Assembly (NCBI RefSeq): GCF_008807015.1
Contig: NZ_CP031700.1
Location: 62,001-126,000 of the forward strand
Direction of reading: 5' to 3'
Source: Neisseria zalophi
GTDB lineage: Bacteria; Pseudomonadota; Gammaproteobacteria; Burkholderiales; Neisseriaceae
DNA length: 64,000 bases
Made by a program: the position numbers and the translations under genes. This document shows, piece by piece, positions 39,149 through 47,063 of this stretch. Each line of letters starts with the position of its first letter. Within the stretch, counting starts at the first letter, position 1. The notes beneath the pieces were generated by a model that saw nothing but the letters and a program-made list of their open reading frames with translations, did no database searches and was not told where the DNA came from.

Positions 39149-40444
39149 ATGAAAATAAAAAGCCAAACCATTTATATTTTTATGGTATATGCCATGCTTA
39201 CCGCATATATGATCGGGCCGATGTTGTCTTATCTGGTAGGGATACCCCGTATTGATAATCCTTTATCGATGCTGTTTGTATTGGCTGCTTTGTTGATTGC
39301 TTTCTTAGAAAACAAACGTTTTATGCCCAAAACAGGATTGGCACTCTTAAGCTTGGCTTTAATGTCCGGCTGGTCTGCCATACATTTTTTTATCACCCCA
39401 CTGGAAATGTCGAACTATGCAGATTTAACTTTCTTTTTAACCATCCCTGCCTTTTTCTATCTACTACATTTGATTCTTTCCCGCCATGCCGATAGAGTTG
39501 GTTTTATCCGCCATTTGATTATTGTATTTACACTGTTTATCTGTATACCGCCATTAATCGAACTTCTAACCGGCTTTCAATTTGTATCCGGAGACGAAAT
39601 ATTGGCTGTAGAAGCAGGTATTATTAAAGGTCTGTTCTTCAATCCCAATAATCTGGGCACCACCGCCCTGTGTTTGTCACCCACAGTATTATTATTTTTT
39701 AACCTACAAAAAACATCACTTAAAGATACCTTAATCGGCTGGCTACTCTTCTTATTATTGGGCTTTATTATTATTGCCAGTGCATCACGCACGGCTACCG
39801 TGTGTTACTTAGCACTCTTTTTCCTGGCTCTCGCATATCGGAACAATAGCTTCACAGTATTGTTATCCACCGGCTTGGTTGCTTTAGGCCTTTATTCCAT
39901 ACCTACCCGCTGGATACAGGATTTTTTATTGTCACTCTACGGCAATCCGTTTTTAGAAAATATTTCTTCGCGTTTATATCTGTTTCTATTCGATTTAGAG
40001 CAAGACAATTCCGTTTCTTACCGTAAAGAAATCTATAACTATTTCTGGGAAAATCCGCCTTTTTTATTCACAGGATACGGCCCTAAAAACTTTAACGAAT
40101 ATTTCGGTGGTCATTTAAGTTTCGAATTGGGCTTTGAGAATCCGCACAGCTTCCTTATCGAACTGTATTTAGGCTTCGGCATCATTTCCTTACTCGCATT
40201 TGCCGGCTATGTTATTACTTACATTTTTACAATGGCAACAACACATTTAACAAATAAACAACGCTTTTTCTCGCTGACTTGCTTGGCCATATTTTTAATC
40301 GGTGGATTTATTCCTTCTTCTATCTTGAGACTGCCGTTTATATGGCTCCCTTGTTTCTTGAGTTTTATTTATGCCACATATGCTTTGCCGGTCAAACATA
40401 CAGTCTCGCGCAGACAACCTTATTTTCAACTAAAACGGTTATAA
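39149..40444 (+). CDS. O-antigen polymerase/ligase-like membrane protein (Wzy or PglL type)
   Basis: A 431-residue protein with about 10-12 hydrophobic segments. A polar loop around residues 270-330 (LEQDNSVSYRKEIYNYFWENPPFLFTGYGPKNFNEYF, then NPHSFLIELYLGFG) is the conserved region of Wzy_C/O-antigen ligase proteins, with GxGxxxF and NPHS-type motifs. It could polymerise units (Wzy), or transfer them to lipid A or protein. With wza-wzb-wzc in the same locus, Wzy is the best guess. Confidence 0.8.
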   Translation: MKIKSQTIYIFMVYAMLTAYMIGPMLSYLVGIPRIDNPLSMLFVLAALLIAFLENKRFMPKTGLALLSLALMSGWSAIHFFITPLEMSNYADLTFFLTIPAFFYLLHLILSRHADRVGFIRHLIIVFTLFICIPPLIELLTGFQFVSGDEILAVEAGIIKGLFFNPNNLGTTALCLSPTVLLFFNLQKTSLKDTLIGWLLFLLLGFIIIASASRTATVCYLALFFLALAYRNNSFTVLLSTGLVALGLYSIPTRWIQDFLLSLYGNPFLENISSRLYLFLFDLEQDNSVSYRKEIYNYFWENPPFLFTGYGPKNFNEYFGGHLSFELGFENPHSFLIELYLGFGIISLLAFAGYVITYIFTMATTHLTNKQRFFSLTCLAIFLIGGFIPSSILRLPFIWLPCFLSFIYATYALPVKHTVSRRQPYFQLKRL

Positions 40445-40448
40445 CACA

Positions 40449-41519
40449 ATGAAAATTATTTTAAGCACTTCAATGAGCGGATTAGGCGGAACCGAACATG
40501 CATCATTACGACTCGGCCGCCTCCTGAACCATTATGGACACGACGTTGTTTTAGCATCCTCTTCCGGGCCTTTATTGCAAGATGCACTGGATTTGGGTAT
40601 CCGTTGGTATGACATTGATTTCTATTCTGGCGGGAAATTGGGCTATCTGAATGCCACACGCAAATACATGAAAATGCTGTCTCAAGAAAAGCCCGATATT
40701 ATCCACTGTCAAATGGCACGGATTGTGCCGGCCTGCGCCATTGCAGCCAAAATCGCTTCGCCCAAAACCAAAGTTTTTTACCATGCCCGCGGCCTGCATG
40801 CGCCAACCTATCCGAAAATCGCCAAACTGTTTAATAAACTGAATGTTTATATTATCGCCAACTGCAAACACGAACGCGATAAGCTTATCCGCCACGGCTT
40901 TCCGGCTAATCGAATCACTTATACTTATAACGCTCTGCATAAAGTAGATTATGTACCGGAAAAAACCGATAAAGATTATGTGATGTTGGGCACATTATCA
41001 CGCCTCGACAATATACGGGCCGTACATTTAATGTTGGATATTTTCAAGATTTTGGATGACCGCCATATTCCCGTACGCCTGCAAATCGCCGGCACGGGTG
41101 AGAATATGGAGAGCCTAAAACAACAGGCACAATCGTTAGGTATTGCCGATAAGGTTACCTTTCTCGGCGGGGTTCGCGATTTAACAACTTATTTTAAAGA
41201 AACCGATATTCTGGTTAATACACCTAATTGCAAAGGCGATGACTGTGCCGGTGTCGGTAATAATGTTTTGGAGGCAGGTTTATACAACACACCGGTAATT
41301 ACTTACGATATGTCCGGTATTTCAGAAATGGTTGTCGACGGCAAAACCGGCTATTGCGTTGAGCTTGGAAACAAGGAACGTTTTGCTCAATGTGTTGAAG
41401 ACTTAGTCAATAATCCTGAATTACGCCATCAATTGGGGCAGGCACTTCATGACCATGTTATCCGTTTATGTTCAGACGAAGAAATCTATCGGACAACAAT
41501 GGCAGCTTATAATATGTAA
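40449..41519 (+). CDS. Glycosyltransferase, GT4-type
   Basis: A 356-residue GT-B enzyme. The N-terminus reads ILSTSMSGLGGTEHASLRLGRLLNHYGHDVVLAS, with the acceptor loop GGTE; the C-terminal donor domain has LGTLSRLDNIRAVHLMLD, LQIAGTGEN and GNNVLEAGLYNTPVITYDMSGISEMV. It starts 4 bp after the polymerase gene. Sugar specificity is not predictable. Confidence 0.87.
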   Translation: MKIILSTSMSGLGGTEHASLRLGRLLNHYGHDVVLASSSGPLLQDALDLGIRWYDIDFYSGGKLGYLNATRKYMKMLSQEKPDIIHCQMARIVPACAIAAKIASPKTKVFYHARGLHAPTYPKIAKLFNKLNVYIIANCKHERDKLIRHGFPANRITYTYNALHKVDYVPEKTDKDYVMLGTLSRLDNIRAVHLMLDIFKILDDRHIPVRLQIAGTGENMESLKQQAQSLGIADKVTFLGGVRDLTTYFKETDILVNTPNCKGDDCAGVGNNVLEAGLYNTPVITYDMSGISEMVVDGKTGYCVELGNKERFAQCVEDLVNNPELRHQLGQALHDHVIRLCSDEEIYRTTMAAYNM

Positions 41520-41536
41520 GTTCGGAAGATAACGAT

Positions 41537-42706
41537 ATGAATATTACCATTGTCGCTCCTTATTGCTCGCTGCCGCCGGAACCGCACTTCAACCGTTTCT
41601 GGTATTTGGCCGAATTACTGTCCGAGTCACATAATGTGGTTCTTATCACCAGTAATTTCCGGCATTACGACAAATCATTTCGAACATCCGAGCAAGCGGC
41701 GGCTGCCTCAAACGACCGTTTAAAAGTAATATTACTTAATGAAAGCGGCTATCAGAAAAATGTGTCGGTTGCCCGACTGAAAAGCCATCATGTTTTTGTT
41801 AAATCATTGGAACAGATGCTGGAGCATGGTGATTTCGGTACACCCGATATCGTCTATTCTGCCTATCCTTTTATTGCTTCCAATATTGTATTGGGCAAGC
41901 ATAAGCAGCGCTTGGGCTACAAACTTATTATTGATGTACAGGATATTTGGCCGGAATCATTTTCTGCCGTCATCCCCCAATTGAAAAAAATCCCACACCG
42001 CCTCTTACCCTTTTCTTCCAAAGCCGACCGGGCTTACCGCTATGCCGACGGCTTGGTCGCAGTATCCCAAACTTACTTACAACGGGCACAGGAAGCCAAT
42101 CCTAAAGTACCCGGTGAAGTGGTTTATATCGGTGCCGATTTCGATACATTAGAAAGCGTACCCATACATACTTTTCATAATCAAAAAATACGTTTTTTCT
42201 ATCTTGGCACGCTAAGCTTCAGTTATGACATGGAAACTGTATGCAAAGGTATTACCCAATTGGCCGGTGAAGGTGAAAATGTTGAGTTACATATTATGGG
42301 CGGCGGGCCCGATTTAGAAAAATTACAAAACTATACTCATGAATCAATAAAATTTTACGGTTACTTGCCTTATAGTGAAATGATGTCGGTCGCCAAAGCA
42401 TGCCATATTGCCATCAACCCTATCCACGCACACTCTTCCGCCTCTATAACGAATAAATTATCCGATTATATGGCACTACAAAAGCCGATATTAAACAGTC
42501 AGGTAGGAAAAGAAACTGACGAAGTGCTCTCGCTACTTCCTCACGCAAATTATCAATCCGGTAATGTGGAGAGTTTCGTTGCTGCTGCCCGCAATATCTT
42601 AAAGCATAAAGATGATCCCATTCAAAATGATGAAATTATCAAACGCTTTAAACGAGATGTTTCCTATCGAAAAATCATCAATCTGATAGAGGGGTTAGGT
42701 GTATGA
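41537..42706 (+). CDS. Glycosyltransferase, GT4-type (WbuB-like)
   Basis: A 389-residue GT-B enzyme. Features: NITIVAPYCSLPPEPHFNRFWYLAELLSESHNVVLITS at the start, VDIQDIWPES-type VQDIWPESF (~136-144), MGGGPDLEKLQ, and SASITNKLSDYMALQKPIL near the end. These recall transferases acting on N-acetylfucosamine-type or rhamnose donors (WbuB-like). Its stop overlaps the start of the initiating transferase by 4 bp, so the two are coupled. Confidence 0.85.
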   Translation: MNITIVAPYCSLPPEPHFNRFWYLAELLSESHNVVLITSNFRHYDKSFRTSEQAAAASNDRLKVILLNESGYQKNVSVARLKSHHVFVKSLEQMLEHGDFGTPDIVYSAYPFIASNIVLGKHKQRLGYKLIIDVQDIWPESFSAVIPQLKKIPHRLLPFSSKADRAYRYADGLVAVSQTYLQRAQEANPKVPGEVVYIGADFDTLESVPIHTFHNQKIRFFYLGTLSFSYDMETVCKGITQLAGEGENVELHIMGGGPDLEKLQNYTHESIKFYGYLPYSEMMSVAKACHIAINPIHAHSSASITNKLSDYMALQKPILNSQVGKETDEVLSLLPHANYQSGNVESFVAAARNILKHKDDPIQNDEIIKRFKRDVSYRKIINLIEGLGV

Positions 42707-43320
42707 ATAAGCTCTTGAAACGCCTTTTGGATATTGTCGCTTCGGCACTCGGTTTGATTATCTTATCACCGATATTGCTGATACTCATCTATTTAATCCG
42801 CAAAAATCTCGGCTCCCCTGTTTTCTTTACCCAAACGCGTCCGGGCCAAGATGGCAAGCCGTTTAAGATGATTAAGTTTCGCTCTATGCGTGATGCGGTT
42901 GATGCAAACGGCAATCCTTTACCCGACAGCGAACGGCTGACCGATTTCGGTAAAAAACTCCGTGCCACCAGTCTCGACGAACTGCCTGAGTTATGGAATG
43001 TTTTAAAAGGCGATATGAGCTTGGTCGGCCCGCGCCCGCTGTTGATGCAGTATCTGCCGCTCTATAATGAATTCCAATACCGACGCCATGAAATGAAACC
43101 GGGAATTACCGGTTGGGCCCAAGTCAACGGACGCAACGCTCTTTCATGGGATGATAAATTCAAATACGATGTTTGGTATATCGATAATTACAGCTTTATG
43201 CTGGATATAAAAATCTTATTTTTAACCATTAAAAAGGTATTCGTGCGGGAAGGTATTTCCGCAGAGGGAGAAGCAACGATGCCTTATTTCACGGGAAACC
43301 ACGATCATGAAAAAAAATAA
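42703..43320 (+). CDS. Initiating phosphoglycosyl transferase (PglC-like)
   Basis: A 205-residue monotopic phosphoglycosyl transferase. A re-entrant membrane helix (residues 3-33, with the IVASALGLIILSPILLILIYLI core) precedes FKMIKFRSMRDA, DELPELWNVLKGDMSLVGPRPL and MKPGITGWAQVNGRN. It would attach the first sugar phosphate to undecaprenyl phosphate. It is the small form, like C. jejuni PglC or the transferase half of neisserial PglB, which suggests a bacillosamine-type UDP-diamino sugar as donor. Unlike Neisseria PglB, no acetyltransferase domain is fused. It overlaps the ATP-grasp gene by 14 bp. Confidence 0.88.
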   Translation: MNKLLKRLLDIVASALGLIILSPILLILIYLIRKNLGSPVFFTQTRPGQDGKPFKMIKFRSMRDAVDANGNPLPDSERLTDFGKKLRATSLDELPELWNVLKGDMSLVGPRPLLMQYLPLYNEFQYRRHEMKPGITGWAQVNGRNALSWDDKFKYDVWYIDNYSFMLDIKILFLTIKKVFVREGISAEGEATMPYFTGNHDHEKK

Positions 43321-44278
43321 TATTCTTATTTTATCTGCCGGACGCAGAGTGGAGTTGATACAAGACTTCAAAACTGAAGCCGCGCAATTGTCGGATGACA
43401 TTAAAATTTTCACTACTGACTTAAACCCACGTCTTTCATCTGCATGCCACATAGCAGATGCAGCCTTTAGCGTCCCACCGATAAGTGACGACGGTTATAT
43501 AGACTATATTTTCGAGCTGGCTGTGGCACAAAATGTCGGCATGATCATACCCACTATTGATACGGAATTACAGAAACTTGCCAATGCACGTGTGCGCTTT
43601 GAAGAGGCGGGCATCCATATTGTGATTTCCGATCCTGTTCTGGTAACTATCTGTCGTGATAAACGTCTGACGGCCAAATTATTTGACCGTTACGGTATTG
43701 AAGCCCCCGAAATATATGATCGTAAAAACCTTTCTTTCCCTTGCTTTGCCAAACCCTACGACGGCAGCCGCAGTATCGGTACAAAATATATCCATTCAGC
43801 CGAAGATTTATCTTATGAATTGTTAAAAGACCCAAAAATTATTTTCTGCCGCTATATCAATATTAAAGATGAATTTACCGAATTTACTGTTGATTTGTAT
43901 TACGACCGTTCAAGCCGTCTGAAATGCGCGGTTCCTCGTGAACGCCTTGAAGTACGTAGTGGAGAAGTCAGCAAAGGTGCGACACGCCGCAATAATCTAT
44001 ATCAATTGATGATTGAGAAACTTTCTGTATTAGAAGGCGCACGCGGCTGTATTACTGCCCAGTTTTTTTGTAAAGGCGATACCATTTACGGCATTGAAAT
44101 CAATCCCCGATTCGGTGGCGGCTTTCCGCTCACCTATGCTTCCGGCGGCAATTATCTGGGCTGGCTGATACAAGAATATTTTTATAACCGCGACATTGCT
44201 TTTTTCGACCAATGGGAAAACAACTTAATTATGTTGCGTTACGATGCGAAAGTGTTGGTGCATGAAGACCACCGTTAA
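43307..44278 (+). CDS. ATP-grasp ligase-like protein
   Basis: A 323-residue ATP-grasp enzyme, distantly like carbamoyl-phosphate synthase large-subunit domains and PylC. Visible parts: preATP-grasp NNILILSAGRRVELIQDFK at the start, IIPTIDTELQKLA, CRDKRLTAKLFDRYGI (~113-128), FPCFAKPYDGSRSIGTKY with ATP-binding Lys, EFTVDLYYD, and metal-site IEINPRFGGGFPL near 262-274. Such enzymes join a carboxylate to an amine using ATP. In this setting it may put an amino acid on an amino sugar, or amidate the uronic acid; neither is shown. The HAD gene overlaps its end. Confidence 0.8.
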   Translation: MKKNNILILSAGRRVELIQDFKTEAAQLSDDIKIFTTDLNPRLSSACHIADAAFSVPPISDDGYIDYIFELAVAQNVGMIIPTIDTELQKLANARVRFEEAGIHIVISDPVLVTICRDKRLTAKLFDRYGIEAPEIYDRKNLSFPCFAKPYDGSRSIGTKYIHSAEDLSYELLKDPKIIFCRYINIKDEFTEFTVDLYYDRSSRLKCAVPRERLEVRSGEVSKGATRRNNLYQLMIEKLSVLEGARGCITAQFFCKGDTIYGIEINPRFGGGFPLTYASGGNYLGWLIQEYFYNRDIAFFDQWENNLIMLRYDAKVLVHEDHR

Positions 44279-44942
44279 GCCGTCTGAAAGTATTCTGGTT
44301 TTAGATTTGGATGATACGCTGTATGCCGAACATGACTATAAGCTATCGGGAATTCATGCGGTATGCCGGGAAATTTCATCACTTTACCCTGAATACCGTG
44401 AGAAAGATCTGATATCGCGTATCAACACAGACAGCAGTACTTGGCTGGAAGAGCTTTGCACTATTTGTGAATTTAACGAATCGGAAAAGCAATCACTTTT
44501 ATGGCTTTATAGAACGCATAAACCGAACTTAAACGGTTTTATGCCGTCTGAGAAACTTAAGTGCATATTAAAACAATTTACTGCATGCGTCCTACTTTCA
44601 GACGGCCGCAGCCTGACACAAAGACAGAAACTCAAGGCTTTAAATTTATTAGATTATTTTGACGATATTTTGATTTCGGAAGCTTATCGTTCCGAAAAAC
44701 CTGATAGCAAACGTTTTTTACAGGTACAACAAACCTATCCGGGCAAAAATTATATTTATATTGGCGATAATATTAAAAAAGACTTTATCACCCCTAACCG
44801 CCTAGGCTGGTTGACCATAGGCATCCGGCCGACATCAAAAAATATCCACCGGCACCGTGCGGATGATTTTGATGAAGCACACCAGCCCTGCGTATGGATA
44901 GAAAGTATTAACGAACTGCCGACACTTTTTTTGTCGGAGTAA
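44262..44942 (+). CDS. HAD-family hydrolase paired with ATP-grasp gene
   Basis: A 226-residue HAD hydrolase. Motif I is LVLDLDDTLYAEHDYK with both aspartates (~13-27), motif II LLSDGRS, motif III Lys in SEKPDSKRF, motif IV YIGDNIKKDF. It has a helical cap domain. Start ATG at 44262 overlaps the ATP-grasp gene by 17 bp; an in-frame ATG at 44244 is possible. A DUS at 44279-44288 is translated in frame as KPSES near the N-terminus. The substrate is unknown; it might remove phosphate from an intermediate made by the ATP-grasp enzyme or from a nucleotide. Confidence 0.8.
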   Translation: MKTTVKPSESILVLDLDDTLYAEHDYKLSGIHAVCREISSLYPEYREKDLISRINTDSSTWLEELCTICEFNESEKQSLLWLYRTHKPNLNGFMPSEKLKCILKQFTACVLLSDGRSLTQRQKLKALNLLDYFDDILISEAYRSEKPDSKRFLQVQQTYPGKNYIYIGDNIKKDFITPNRLGWLTIGIRPTSKNIHRHRADDFDEAHQPCVWIESINELPTLFLSE

Positions 44943-45004
44943 AAAATAATATCGCTATTCAATTCACTTTTACAGATAATTTCATCGAAAAGGAATGACC
45001 CCAA

Positions 45005-45787
45005 ATGACCAAAATTCTTTTTATGGGCCGCAAAAAAGTATCAGCCGCATTATTAGAATTTCTAATGCACCAAGCCGATGTGGAAATTGTAGGGGTATTA
45101 ACCGACAGCCATTTACAAGGCTCGCCTACAGCTGCAGCTGCCAACCGTCTCGGTCTGCCTTTATATACTTTTGATACCGCACTACAAGCCATGCGTGAAG
45201 GCCGTCTGAAATATGATTTAGGGGTATCCGTACTCTACTGGCGTAAGCTGCGTGATGAATTTCTAACCACGCCCGTGCGCGGTACGATTAATTTCCACCC
45301 CGCTATTCTGCCCGAATACAAAGGCACCGGCGGCTATAACCTAGCCATTATGGACAAGCTTTCCGAATGGGGTATTTCCGCACACTATATCGATGATTCT
45401 ATCGACACCGGCGACTTAATCGAGGTCGTTCGTTTTCCAATGAATCCGGATACCGAAACCGCCCAATCGCTCGAGCAAGAATCTATGCGTGTTTTAGAGC
45501 ATTTTGCCAGACGGTTGATTATGCAAGCTATTGGCAGCACTGAAAAATTACCGACTTACCCCAATATCGGCGGCAGTTATACCAGCCGTGCCGAAATGGA
45601 AGCCATGAAAGCCATCCGTCCCGGCGACGATGTAGAAAGAAAAATACGTGCATTTTGGTTTCCGCCATACGATGGTGCCTACATTGAAATCGACGGTAAA
45701 AAATATACCTTAATCAACCGTCAGATTTTGGAAGAAGTCGCCCCCAAAGATTCCACCAGCCTTTTTGCAGGACAAGCCGATGCTTAA
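45005..45787 (+). CDS. Sugar N-formyltransferase (methionyl-tRNA formyltransferase family)
   Basis: A 260-residue formyltransferase with the catalytic triad of the family: Asn96 and His98 in GTINFHPAILPEYKG, and Asp134 in SIDTGDLIEV. It uses N10-formyltetrahydrofolate. It lacks the long tRNA-binding C-terminus of Fmt (~310 residues) and is embedded in an aminosugar cluster, so it most likely formylates the 4-amino group made by the next gene product, as WlaRD, VioF and FdtF-type enzymes do. The C-terminal ~60 residues (FWFPPYDGAYIEIDGKKYTL) resemble the small beta domain of these sugar enzymes. Confidence 0.85.
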   Translation: MTKILFMGRKKVSAALLEFLMHQADVEIVGVLTDSHLQGSPTAAAANRLGLPLYTFDTALQAMREGRLKYDLGVSVLYWRKLRDEFLTTPVRGTINFHPAILPEYKGTGGYNLAIMDKLSEWGISAHYIDDSIDTGDLIEVVRFPMNPDTETAQSLEQESMRVLEHFARRLIMQAIGSTEKLPTYPNIGGSYTSRAEMEAMKAIRPGDDVERKIRAFWFPPYDGAYIEIDGKKYTLINRQILEEVAPKDSTSLFAGQADA

Positions 45788-46955
45788 TACTTCTCTCGCT
45801 CCCTGGCCAAGCTTCACCCAAGAAGAAGCCGATGCCGTATCCCGTGTTTTACTGTCTAATAAGGTTAACTATTGGACAGGAACGGAGTGCCGTGAATTTG
45901 AAAAAGAGTTTGCCGCATTTGCCGGTACACAATATGCCGTTGCGCTCGGCAATGGCACTTTAGCCCTAGATGTTGCCCTTAAAGCCATGAATATCGGCGC
46001 GGGTGATGATGTGATTGTGACATCACGCACTTTCTTGGCCTCGGCATCAACCATTGTCACCGCAGGTGCCAATCCGGTGTTTGCCGATGTGGATTTAAAC
46101 AGCCAAAACATCACTGCCGAAACCATTCAAGCCGTTCTCACGCCCAATACCAAAGCCATTATCGTGGTACATCTGGCCGGTATGCCCGCCGATATGGACG
46201 GGATTATGGCATTGGCCGAACAGCACAAACTATGGGTGATTGAAGATTGTGCCCAAGCACACGGTGCCAAATATAAAGGCCGCTCCGTCGGCTCTATCGG
46301 CCATATCGGTGCATGGTCGTTCTGCCAAGACAAAATCATGACCACCGGCGGCGAAGGCGGCATGGTCACCACCAACGATAAAGAATTGTGGTCGAAAATG
46401 TGGTCGTATAAAGACCACGGTAAAAGCTACGATGCGGTTTACCACCGCCAACATCCGCCGGGCTTCCGCTGGCTGCACGAAAGCTTCGGTACCAACTGGC
46501 GCATGACCGAAATGCAGGCGGTTATCGGACGTATCCAACTCAAACGCATGCCGGAATGGACGAAACTGCGCAGAGAGCATGCCGCGCAACTTGAAGCTAC
46601 TTTAAAACCGTTCAACAGTATCCGCCTCATCGAAGTATCCGATGATATCGAACACGCCCAATACAAATTCTATGCGTTTGTCCGACCTGAAAACCTGAAA
46701 GAAGGTTGGAGCCGCGACCGTATTGTCGAAACATTAACCGAACGTAAAGTCCCCTGCTATCAGGGTAGCTGTTCGGAAGTTTATTTGGAAAAGGCTTTCG
46801 AAAATACACCTTGGCGGCCGGCGAAACGTTTAAAAAATGCCGTAGAACTGGGCGAAACTTCATTGATGTTCTTGGTTCACCCCACCATTACGGCAGAACA
46901 AATGGATTTCTGCCGCCGTAATATTGATGAAGTTTTAAGGGAAGCAACAAGGTAA
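45780..46955 (+). CDS. UDP-4-keto-6-deoxy-sugar aminotransferase (PglC/PglE-type)
   Basis: A 391-residue DegT/DnrJ/EryC1 PLP enzyme. Cofactor Lys185 in SFCQDKIMTTGGEGGMVTTND; EDCAQAHGAKY (~155-165); conserved NWRMTEMQAVIGRIQL. It resembles Neisseria PglC and C. jejuni PglE, which aminate the UDP-4-keto sugar made by the 4,6-dehydratase. The start ATG at 45780 overlaps the formyltransferase stop by 8 bp and has AGGA upstream; a TTG at 45765 is less likely. The tight coupling supports amination followed by formylation of the same sugar. Confidence 0.87.
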   Translation: MLNTSLAPWPSFTQEEADAVSRVLLSNKVNYWTGTECREFEKEFAAFAGTQYAVALGNGTLALDVALKAMNIGAGDDVIVTSRTFLASASTIVTAGANPVFADVDLNSQNITAETIQAVLTPNTKAIIVVHLAGMPADMDGIMALAEQHKLWVIEDCAQAHGAKYKGRSVGSIGHIGAWSFCQDKIMTTGGEGGMVTTNDKELWSKMWSYKDHGKSYDAVYHRQHPPGFRWLHESFGTNWRMTEMQAVIGRIQLKRMPEWTKLRREHAAQLEATLKPFNSIRLIEVSDDIEHAQYKFYAFVRPENLKEGWSRDRIVETLTERKVPCYQGSCSEVYLEKAFENTPWRPAKRLKNAVELGETSLMFLVHPTITAEQMDFCRRNIDEVLREATR

Positions 46956-46961
46956 GCCTCT

Positions 46962-46995
46962 TTTCAGACGGCCTATTACTTCAGGCCGTCTGAAA
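46962..46995. repeat. DUS inverted repeat before the 4,6-dehydratase
   Basis: tttcagacggcct and aggccgtctgaaa with an 8-base loop. There is no T run after it, so it may be a weak terminator or only a paired uptake signal inside the operon. Confidence 0.65.
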
Positions 46996-47063
46996 TAGCT
47001 GTATATAAAACATCATCTATGATTGATATAAAAAAACAATAAATAACTAACCGGATAATAAAA

